A DNA stretch of 7,667 bases from Methylococcaceae bacterium (GTDB lineage Bacteria > Pseudomonadota > Gammaproteobacteria > Methylococcales > UBA1147). The notes below the pieces were generated by a model. The model saw only the letters and a program-made list of their open reading frames with translations, searched no databases and had not been told where the DNA came from. Every line of letters begins with the position of its first letter. Within the stretch, counting starts at the first letter, position 1. The stretch spans positions 1 to 7,667 of the forward strand of contig JAKEEL010000231.1 of NCBI GenBank assembly GCA_022616595.1. Direction: 5' to 3'. The translations under genes and the position numbers were made by a program. Shown piece by piece: positions 1 to 7,667 of the stretch.

Positions 1-167
1 AAACACACCCGGCTAAAGCCTCGTAACCGTATTCGCAGCGGTCGGAGAGCCGCATTTTACGCTGCAAGGAGCCCAGCTTTTAAGGGTATGTCCGTCTAGC
101 CAGCCGGTGATTTTTTTGAAAATCTCCAAGCGAAATGGACAACAGGGCAGGGGCTTTCGAAGGCCTA
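1..167. other. Left-edge region without a supportable gene; small dyads
   Basis: No gene can be supported here. Plus-strand frame 1 is open from the window edge to a TAG at 97-99 (32 codons, arginine-rich, not recognised). It could be the tail of an upstream gene or chance. The stretch 35-65 carries an inverted repeat GCAGCG (35-40) / CGCTGC (60-65). Inside it, two short stems compete: CGG/CCG around an AGAG loop, or GCGG/CCGC. Just beyond the hns stop codon, 152-165 forms a short hairpin around TTCGA, but on the hns strand it is not followed by a U-tract. A second small palindrome, GATTTT/AAAATC, lies near 110-125. None of these is a convincing intrinsic terminator for hns. Confidence 0.4.
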
Positions 168-485
168 TCAAATCTCGAATTCTTCGATTGATTGACCCTT
201 CTCGATCAGTGCCTTAAGCCAATTCGGTTTCATACCCCGGCCACTCCATTGCTGCAACGGATTGGCCGGATTCTGATATTTGGGAGGAACTTTCTGACCC
301 TTGCGGGACGATCTTCTTCCGGATTCGGAAATTTCCACCACGACCCCGATTGATGCCGCGAGTTGCTTAATTTCGGTCAGAACTTCCTTGCGCTTTTTTT
401 CCTTACGCGTTTGCAGTTCCTTCTCCGCTTTGGCAATAACATCTTCGAGATCAGTTTCGGTAAGTTTATTAAAATTCGTCTGCAT
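168..485 (-). CDS. H-NS family nucleoid-associated DNA-binding protein
   Basis: A 105-residue protein of normal size for short H-NS-like proteins, which bind AT-rich DNA in the nucleoid and silence transcription, often of foreign genes. Residues about 8-45 are rich in Lys, Glu and Leu and suit the coiled-coil oligomerisation region. Residues about 52-68 form a basic, Ser/Gly-rich linker. Residues 70-105 are the H-NS C-terminal DNA-binding domain: YQNPANP, then QWSGRGMKPNWL (79-90), then a KGQSIEEFEI tail that parallels the family's GKSLDDF ending. The minor-groove loop reads R-G-M (83-85), where E. coli H-NS has Q-G-R and many relatives R-G-R; Lys86 follows. The ATG at 485 is supported by GGAG (497-500 on the plus strand, spacer about 11) and a closer GAG. 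It is divergent from mfd and appears monocistronic. Family assignment is firm; the exact paralogue name is not. Confidence 0.93.
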   Translation of the reverse strand: MQTNFNKLTETDLEDVIAKAEKELQTRKEKKRKEVLTEIKQLAASIGVVVEISESGRRSSRKGQKVPPKYQNPANPLQQWSGRGMKPNWLKALIEKGQSIEEFEI

Positions 486-521
486 GTATATTCTCGCTCC
501 AATTAAACGTTACAGTTGAAG

Positions 522-530
522 ATCATAACA
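522..530 (-). promoter_or_regulatory. Candidate extended -10 promoter of the H-NS gene
   Basis: On the minus strand, TATGAT (plus-strand 522-527, five of six matches to TATAAT) is preceded by TGT, giving a TGn extended -10 element. No good -35 hexamer is seen at 16-18 bases, which fits extended -10 promoters. Transcription would start near 515 and give a leader of about 30 bases before the ATG at 485. Called by eye only. Confidence 0.42.
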
Positions 531-711
531 CCAAAATTTGTTTGGATGTTGTTTACCCATTTGAATATTGCCAGCCGATTCGTCGCTTCGTTCAAGGTCA
601 ACGTCAAGTAACGAAATCCCGCGCAGCGCCGGAACATAAGAATTCAGGGTGAGTTTGCGCAGATACCACCTGGTCCAACGCCTACTTAATTCCCGTACTA
701 TACATATTATT

Positions 712-740
712 AGCATACAAAATTTTATTGTCCATTTCAA
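712..740 (-). promoter_or_regulatory. Weak candidate sigma-70 promoter facing hns
   Basis: On the minus strand TTGAAA (plus-strand 735-740) and TATGCT (712-717) are separated by exactly 17 bases. The -35 matches five of six consensus positions and the -10 four of six. A transcript would start about 220 bases before the hns ATG, so it would be a long-leader second promoter or would drive a small RNA. The region is AT-rich and chance matches are likely. Confidence 0.22.
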
Positions 741-1135
741 TCCGGAAAAAAGTTGGAAAATTCTGAAATTCGACAAGAGCGTGTCGACAAAATGAGCCAA
801 TCCTGGTCTCGGTCCCTGGTTGAGGTAAGTAAATTTCAATATCGGATCGCGACTTACATAACGTCAAATCGAATTGAATGCGAAAAACTGAAAGTAAGTA
901 ACTCGAATATGCCGATCACGCATCGTTGAAGGCGGTATCGGTGATTTTTCGTGTCCGCTTCGACCAGGTGTTTTCGGGGCAAATCGTATTCTGATAGGTG
1001 TCAAGTCCCAAGTGCTGTCTGAACAATCGCTACACGGCGCAGGCTGGTCAGTGCTTTAAGTGCAGCGGCGCCTTATGGGACAATACCATTTTTTCAAGCA
1101 GTAAGCCGGTATCGATCGCCGGCGTCTCGATTGAC

Positions 1136-4633
<3,498 letters not shown>

Positions 4634-4766
4634 ATCATTGAAGATACGCTGTGAAATTCAACGGGCAAAAACCGCATGCTGTAATCAACGTCTGGAAAAA
4701 GTAAAGCCATTTAACCCGAGGACATCAAGCCCCGTACATGCGGCACTGCCACAATCGGAAAATGCG

Positions 4767-4796
4767 GGCCGATCCGCGCAAGCGGGTTTACCGGCC
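4767..4796 (+). other. GC-rich hairpin with GNRA tetraloop
   Basis: GGCCG (4767-4771) pairs with CGGCC (4792-4796). Inside it ATCCGC (4772-4777) pairs with GCGGGT (4782-4787), including one T-G wobble, closing a GCAA tetraloop (4778-4781). Four bases (TTAC, 4788-4791) bulge on the 3' side. The structure lies about 135 bases after the mfd stop and upstream of the next promoter candidate, so it is most likely in the mfd 3' untranslated region. No U-tract follows, so a simple intrinsic terminator is not supported. Confidence 0.4.
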
Positions 4797-4825
4797 GCGG
4801 CTAGGAGTCTCAGAAAAGGTCGTGA

Positions 4826-4853
4826 TTGACAAGTCATTGCTCCATTTGGTAAT
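4826..4853 (+). promoter_or_regulatory. Candidate sigma-70 promoter of the envelope gene cluster
   Basis: A perfect TTGACA (4826-4831) is followed after 16 bases by GGTAAT (4848-4853, four of six matches to TATAAT). Transcription would begin near 4860, leaving a leader of about 165 bases before the ATG at 5026. The -35 is strong and the -10 mediocre. The position, just before a run of same-strand genes, supports the call. Confidence 0.4.
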
Positions 4854-5025
4854 TTTTGGTTTGAGTAACAAGGCAGTTTATTTTTCCTATTCTCGGTACC
4901 GGTGCAACAAGCGACGCGTGCGTTTTTCGGGAAAATATCCCAGTTCTTTTATGAGAAATCTCACCGCGCAGGCGCCCATAAACGGCCATATTTCGGACAG
5001 TGCCTAAGTTCTGCAGGGGTGAGAT

Positions 5026-5394
5026 ATGATTAATAAACTCTTTTTTTTCAGTCTGACAGCACTGATACCGGTGGTCATCTGCCCCAAAATCGGGCAAGGT
5101 CAGCAAGTATACGAGTGTTTTGTCGGAACCGATTACGCAGGCGGATCGGCAATTTTATCGCTCGCAACTGAAAGATATGGCGATTATTACGAGGTCATGG
5201 GCACGATTCGCTCTGCCGCTGCGGGCACGATGCAGATCAAGGCCGACGGCTGGTTCGGTGCGGGCAGGATGTTTAGAGGGTACGAATACGAAAGTGGAGC
5301 GCTCTACATCAAGATTTCCGACTATACGGGATCGAGTGTTGTTATTTCGGTCGAAGGCTACGGGAGCTTTCCGTTTCAGCGGACGCATTGCTGA
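5026..5394 (+). CDS. Small secreted protein of unknown function
   Basis: A 122-residue protein I do not recognise. Residues 1 to about 26 look like a Sec signal peptide: Lys4, a hydrophobic core (LFFFSLTALIPVVI) and a polar Gly/Gln region before the mature part. No proper lipobox is seen, since isoleucine precedes Cys19. The mature part alternates aromatic, Gly and beta-branched residues (YYEVMGTIRS, LYIKISDYTG, SVVISVEGYG), which suggests a small beta-rich fold. Cys31 and the C-terminal residue Cys122 could form a disulfide tying the ends together, which would fit a periplasmic or extracellular location. The ATG at 5026 has a strong ribosome binding site, AGGGG at 5015-5019 with a six-base spacer. 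It is the first gene of a same-strand cluster that runs on to the metalloprotease. Export is well supported; function is unknown. Confidence 0.75.
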   Translation: MINKLFFFSLTALIPVVICPKIGQGQQVYECFVGTDYAGGSAILSLATERYGDYYEVMGTIRSAAAGTMQIKADGWFGAGRMFRGYEYESGALYIKISDYTGSSVVISVEGYGSFPFQRTHC

Positions 5395-5458
5395 GTAGCC
5401 GGCGTTCGACGCGGCAAATTGACACCATGAAGTACTCGACGAGAATCGGTCTAATTTC

Positions 5459-5463
5459 GGAGG
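5459..5463 (+). promoter_or_regulatory. Shine-Dalgarno that fixes the start of the membrane protein at GTG 5469
   Basis: GGAGG is followed by a five-base spacer (CAAAA) and an in-frame GTG at 5469. The longer in-frame starts, TTG at 5388 (inside the preceding gene) and ATG at 5427, have no comparable site. This makes the shorter reading the better one. Confidence 0.7.
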
Positions 5464-5468
5464 CAAAA

Positions 5469-5801
5469 GTGTCTCATTCCTTTACAGATAACCTCGAAGT
5501 GTGGGCCCTGTCGATTGTGGCGGCATATAAAGTCGCCAGTCTCCTCGTTGGCCTCCTGTTCGGTTACATGGGTTATCGTTTGTTTATGGTCGGCATTGAG
5601 CAACCGGCGGGAACCCTGGAGGCCTCGTCAGGGTCCAGACGGATCAAGTTGAACCGGGCCGCGCCTGGTACATTCTTCGCTCTCTTCGGCGCCGCCGTCA
5701 TCACCGCGACAATCATTCAAGGCTTCGATGTCGAGTTGCCCGGCAGTGCGCGACGAATTGTCGACAGGCTGCCCGAGCATCCACCGATGATGACCAAATG
5801 A
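5469..5801 (+). CDS. Small membrane protein with two transmembrane helices
   Basis: A 110-residue protein from GTG 5469, chosen because GGAGG sits five bases upstream; ATG 5427 would add 14 residues and TTG 5388 would add 27. I do not recognise a family. Two hydrophobic segments are clear: about 14-42 (ALSIVAAYKVASLLVGLLFGYMGYRLFMVG, quoted here only for its Gly-rich core GLLFGYMGYR) and about 66-84 (PGTFFALFGAAVITATII). Between them is a polar Ser/Arg/Lys loop of about 20 residues. The basic loop (SRRIK) suggests it is cytoplasmic, placing both ends outside, but this is only the positive-inside rule. The C-terminus ends LPEHPPMMTK, closely matching the end of the next protein. The stop overlaps the next start as ATGA, so translation is probably coupled. 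It likely works with its exported neighbours at the inner membrane (inference). Confidence 0.72.
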   Translation: MSHSFTDNLEVWALSIVAAYKVASLLVGLLFGYMGYRLFMVGIEQPAGTLEASSGSRRIKLNRAAPGTFFALFGAAVITATIIQGFDVELPGSARRIVDRLPEHPPMMTK

Positions 5802-6121
5802 ATAGGATTTCCATCACGCTTAGTGTTTTGGTCGCAATGATAACGATCGATGGAATAGCTGCCGAGAAAGACAAAGAGGATCGTTATTCGAATTACTATG
5901 CGGCAAAACGGGCGTTGGAGCGTGGTGATTGCCACGCGGTCGTCTTTCAGTTGGAAGCCTACCTTCGAAATCATTCTTACATTCAGGAAGAATACCCGGA
6001 TCACTACCGGGAAATCAGGTTCGCGATGGACCAATGCAAAGGCGGGCTGAAAATTCGCGGCATCGAGGACGAGTCTGGCGAGAGTGACCTCCTACCAGAC
6101 CATCCACCCATTGCAGACTAA
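5798..6121 (+). CDS. Small exported helical protein, unknown function
   Basis: A 107-residue protein of no family I can name. Residues 1-22 look like a signal peptide: Arg3, a hydrophobic core (ISITLSVLVAMITI) and an Ala-Ala before Glu23. The mature part (about 30-82) reads as two or three amphipathic helices; YYAAKRALERGDCHAVVFQL resembles one TPR-like helical hairpin, but a single unit cannot be called with confidence. Cys45 and Cys80 could form a disulfide across the helices, as expected in the periplasm. The acidic tail ends LPDHPPIAD, nearly the same as the tail of the preceding membrane protein. The ATG at 5798 overlaps the upstream stop by four bases (ATGA) and lacks a strong own ribosome binding site, so coupled translation is likely. 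The metalloprotease gene follows. Confidence 0.75.
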   Translation: MNRISITLSVLVAMITIDGIAAEKDKEDRYSNYYAAKRALERGDCHAVVFQLEAYLRNHSYIQEEYPDHYREIRFAMDQCKGGLKIRGIEDESGESDLLPDHPPIAD

Positions 6122-6259
6122 ACTGTGCGCGATGGTTCAATACCCCCGTCAACTAGCGTATGCAGGACTTTGACGAACGGGCGAATAGGCGAATGTGGTG
6201 TCGGTTCTCGACAAGCGCGAGTTGATGGCGTCCACCATATAGAACGGCAGCAACGACAG

Positions 6260-7246
6260 ATGAGCCTTCCTTTCATTTTCCTGATACTTTTGACGCTATG
6301 GGTGCCGACGGCCTCGGTCGCGGTCGAGATCTACTCCGACAAGCAACTGGCCGACGACAAGGAACGCTACGTACAGAAGTTCAAATTCTTGCTTGAGAAA
6401 GGGCTCCGGGACTTCATGACGCCCGATGAACGGCGCGCAACGGAGGGAGTTGTCCTATGGCACACAACACGTGCCGCGGGGCCGCTAGCGTTCACGTCGA
6501 TGGTTTTTGAAGGTAGACCGACGGTCAGGGCACCCCTCTCGTCGATTAAATTCGTAGAGGACTTGAGCATCGCCTACGCGTGGCGCTACCAGAACGGCTA
6601 CAGCTTGGAGCCTTTCGATGAATACCTCGTCATGCTGAAACACCGACCAGCCGAGCATTTCCCGGGGGGACGGTTGCCCGACCCTATCACGGCGCTAGGT
6701 GTACCGCCTCGGATTTGGGAGCGAGACCCAAAGGTTGACGATTTGTCGCTGCGGTTTCGTAACACGGCATGGGCCTTCATCCTTGCGCACGAACTCGCGC
6801 ACTTGCGATTCGGGCACACGCTGACGGATGCCTCGCCGGCGGAGATCCAAAGGCAAGAGGAAGCGGCCGACGAATTCGCTGTGGATCTCCTGGGTCGTTC
6901 CCATACCATCCCGATGGGAATGATCCTGTGGTTCCAGGCCACGGCCGGCTACATGAAGAACCGATCGGATTTCACGAGTGACGCAGCGTATTTCGAATGG
7001 GCACGCACCGGTGCGGAGCATCCGGTCAACGGTAGTCGTATGCGGAACCTCGCTGCGACAATGACACGCCAGGCTGCCGCAGAGCGCGACCCCAACCAGG
7101 CCGATGTCTTGAAATTCATTGCGGTTAAACTCGCGACCATCGGCGAAACGATCGAGGATCCCGACATGCAGCAGTTTCTCAAAAGGTGTGCGACATCGCG
7201 GGACCCTGAAGACCTCAAGAGGTTGAAAGACCGTCCGTGCTTTTGA
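6260..7246 (+). CDS. Exported M48-like zinc metalloprotease
   Basis: From ATG 6260, 328 residues. Residues 1 to about 21 form a signal peptide (LPFIFLILLTLWVPTASVA, then VEIYS), so the enzyme should act in the periplasm or at the envelope. The zinc site is clear: HELAH at 177-181 gives His177, catalytic Glu178 and His181; EEAAD at 200-204 matches the family's ExxxD and supplies the third ligand, Glu200. A later HPVNGSRMRNLA block resembles the HPp..Ri..L signature near the end of M48 domains. This fits peptidase M48 and its relatives. The roughly 150 residues before HELAH are not recognised and may confer specificity. The frame is open back to a GTG at 6125, adding 45 residues before the signal peptide; that is unlikely biologically, although ATG 6260 lacks a strong Shine-Dalgarno. 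It is the fourth gene of the cluster and its substrate may be one of its neighbours (inference). Confidence 0.85.
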   Translation: MSLPFIFLILLTLWVPTASVAVEIYSDKQLADDKERYVQKFKFLLEKGLRDFMTPDERRATEGVVLWHTTRAAGPLAFTSMVFEGRPTVRAPLSSIKFVEDLSIAYAWRYQNGYSLEPFDEYLVMLKHRPAEHFPGGRLPDPITALGVPPRIWERDPKVDDLSLRFRNTAWAFILAHELAHLRFGHTLTDASPAEIQRQEEAADEFAVDLLGRSHTIPMGMILWFQATAGYMKNRSDFTSDAAYFEWARTGAEHPVNGSRMRNLAATMTRQAAAERDPNQADVLKFIAVKLATIGETIEDPDMQQFLKRCATSRDPEDLKRLKDRPCF

Positions 7247-7407
7247 CTAAAGCGCTCGCGTCAGCAGACTTGGAAACGTTGGAACATTCGGATGAGTGGA
7301 ACGCGGTTGAAACGAAAATAACCGGGTTCTTCAAATTTTTTGCAACTGCTCTTGATTGGATTGTACCGCTGAGTGCCAAGCTGGTCTGCAACAAACTCGT
7401 CGGTTGA
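7237..7407 (+). CDS. Possible small protein overlapping the metalloprotease 3' end
   Basis: A 56-codon frame from GTG 7237 (or TTG 7243) to TGA 7405-7407, overlapping the protease stop by ten bases (or four from TTG). The predicted protein has a normal composition: an acidic, helical first half (ADLETLEHSDEWNAVETKI) followed by a hydrophobic amphipathic half (FFKFFATALDWIVPLSAKLV) and one Cys. It could be a small membrane-associated protein closing the operon. GAGG at 7219-7222 is a little far (14 bases) from the GTG. The opposing minus-strand open frames across this region have less natural compositions (Ser/Arg/Asn-rich). It may also be the truncated start of a formerly longer gene. No family recognised. 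Confidence 0.42.
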   Translation: MLLTKALASADLETLEHSDEWNAVETKITGFFKFFATALDWIVPLSAKLVCNKLVG

Positions 7408-7438
7408 ACGGGACTGGATTTGAATTCCGTCCCGAACC
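7402..7438. terminator. Bulged inverted repeat between converging genes, possible terminator
   Basis: GGTT (7402-7405) pairs with AACC (7435-7438), CGGGAC (7409-7414) with GTCCCG (7429-7434), and GGA (7416-7418) with TCC (7426-7428), leaving a seven-base loop and a GAA bulge. The dyad begins at the stop codon of the small plus-strand frame, and a minus-strand gene ends at 7510, so a two-way terminator would make sense here. However, only three T residues lie just beyond the plus-strand stem and none on the other side, so termination is uncertain. Confidence 0.35.
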
Positions 7439-7447
7439 TTTCAAGGC

Positions 7448-7499
7448 TGCGGGGACGCCGGAGAAAACGTTCGAGGCGCGTTGCATAACCCGCCCCGCA
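7448..7499. repeat. Nested inverted repeat just beyond the right-edge gene
   Basis: A perfect seven-base inverted repeat, TGCGGGG (7448-7454) and CCCCGCA (7493-7499), encloses a second one, CGCC (7456-7459) and GGCG (7475-7478). A 15-base loop holds the palindrome AACGTT, and about 14 unpaired bases lie on the 3' side. It falls directly after the stop of the minus-strand gene, where a terminator or 3' structure is expected. No U-tract follows on either strand. Confidence 0.35.
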
Positions 7500-7509
7500 C
7501 GGAAAGTCT

Positions 7510-7665
7510 TCATCCTGATCGCGGCTTCGCTTGTTTTGCCACGGCGACAATAATATCCAATTTCTGGCTGATTTCAAGGTCCAGTCGTTCCTTCGGAACG
7601 AGACCGGCCAGGACATGATACTCGGACTTGCGCAATTGCAACGGCAAACCCCGGTTGGCGAAAAA
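7510..7665 (-). CDS. 3' end of an unrecognised gene running off the right edge
   Basis: A minus-strand frame is open from the window edge to TGA at 7512-7510, giving the last 51 residues of a protein. The fragment has a natural composition: LPLQLRKSEYHVLAGLVPKE followed by RLDLEISQKLDIIVAVAKQ and a basic KPRSG ending, with helix-like spacing of hydrophobic residues. The other two minus-strand frames across the edge are Cys/Ser/Arg-rich or lack such a pattern, so this is the best reading. I do not recognise the family. It converges on the plus-strand envelope cluster. A 60-codon frame starting at an ATGA overlap with its stop (7513 down to 7331) opposes the small plus-strand frame and looks less like a real protein. 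Confidence 0.5.
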   Translation of the reverse strand, partial: FFANRGLPLQLRKSEYHVLAGLVPKERLDLEISQKLDIIVAVAKQAKPRSG

Positions 7666-7667
7666 TC

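Larger units (their letters stand above)
486..997. other. AT-rich intergenic region between divergent hns and mfd
   Basis: About 500 bases with no gene I can support. The open frames here lack ribosome binding sites, start mostly at weak codons and resemble no family I know. AT-rich patches (about 690-780) are the sort of DNA that H-NS binds, so autoregulation of hns from this region is possible (inference). A minus-strand promoter-like pair lies at 712-740. The octamer GTAAGTAA occurs twice (825-832 and 894-901), and its GTAAGT core is mirrored by ACTTAC near 852-857. No tRNA, recognisable small RNA or mobile element is seen. No clear sigma-70 promoter for mfd could be located. Confidence 0.5.
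4634..5025. other. Intergenic region downstream of mfd
   Basis: About 390 bases without a gene I can support. An 89-codon open frame (4738-5007) has no ribosome binding site, a low-complexity basic composition and no recognisable family, and is rejected. The region contains a GC-rich hairpin (4767-4796) and a promoter-like element (4826-4853), described separately. No classical hairpin plus U-tract terminator for mfd is visible. The last 170 bases would be the leader of the downstream envelope gene cluster if the promoter is real. Confidence 0.5.

Noticed and set aside
510..839. A 109-codon minus-strand frame between hns and mfd
   Set aside because: It begins at TTG without a ribosome binding site, runs through the hns promoter candidate and has no recognisable family.
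4861..4893. Second promoter TTGAGT ... TATTCT before the envelope cluster
   Set aside because: The spacer is 21 bases, outside the usual range.
4738..5007. An 89-codon plus-strand frame downstream of mfd
   Set aside because: No Shine-Dalgarno, basic low-grade composition, and it contains the hairpin and the promoter candidate.
6125..6259. N-terminal extension of the metalloprotease from GTG 6125
   Set aside because: The residues would precede a clear signal peptide and there is no ribosome binding site at the GTG; ATG 6260 is the simpler start.
7402..7438. Integron attC-like site (GTTGAAC fits GTTRRRY)
   Set aside because: The partner RYYYAAC core is absent at the other arm and there is no integrase or second site in the window.
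7331..7513. A 60-codon minus-strand frame starting with an ATGA overlap at the end of the right-edge gene
   Set aside because: The overlap is tempting, but it crosses both inverted repeats and its product looks like translated non-coding DNA; kept as a remote possibility only.
7215..7616. A 133-codon minus-strand frame at the right end
   Set aside because: Ser/Arg/Asn-rich composition; it overlaps the protease end, the small plus-strand frame, and the better-supported minus-strand partial gene in another frame.

Overview
This window looks like a stretch of proteobacterial, probably gammaproteobacterial, chromosome. The main evidence is a complete Mfd (transcription-repair coupling factor) whose motif blocks follow the enterobacterial protein closely, together with an H-NS-type nucleoid protein, a family typical of beta- and gammaproteobacteria. 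The genus cannot be named from the sequence alone.

Layout. Positions 1-167 hold no supportable gene, only small dyads downstream of hns. An H-NS family gene lies on the minus strand (168-485) with a plausible extended -10 promoter just upstream. Positions 486-997 are an AT-rich intergenic region between the divergent hns and mfd genes, with no convincing gene. mfd fills 1136-4633 on the plus strand; an in-frame GTG at 998 would add 46 residues that do not look like part of the family. Positions 4634-5025 are non-coding, with a GC-rich GNRA-capped hairpin and a candidate promoter with a perfect TTGACA.

From 5026 to about 7407 there is a compact plus-strand cluster of genes that all look directed to the cell envelope: a secreted, probably beta-rich protein with three cysteines; a two-helix membrane protein (best start GTG 5469, set by a strong Shine-Dalgarno); a small exported helical protein coupled to it by an ATGA overlap; an exported M48-like zinc metalloprotease (HELAH plus EEAAD); and a small 56-codon reading frame overlapping the protease stop. 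I do not recognise the first three or the last. The spacing and shared destination suggest an operon, perhaps a periplasmic proteolysis module, but that is inference. The second and third proteins end in nearly the same tail, LP[ED]HPP followed by three or four residues, which is the most distinctive unexplained feature here.

At the right edge, the 3' end of an unrecognised minus-strand gene enters (stop at 7510-7512). Between it and the plus-strand cluster lie two nested inverted repeats (7402-7438 and 7448-7499), where a terminator or other structured element would be expected between converging genes.
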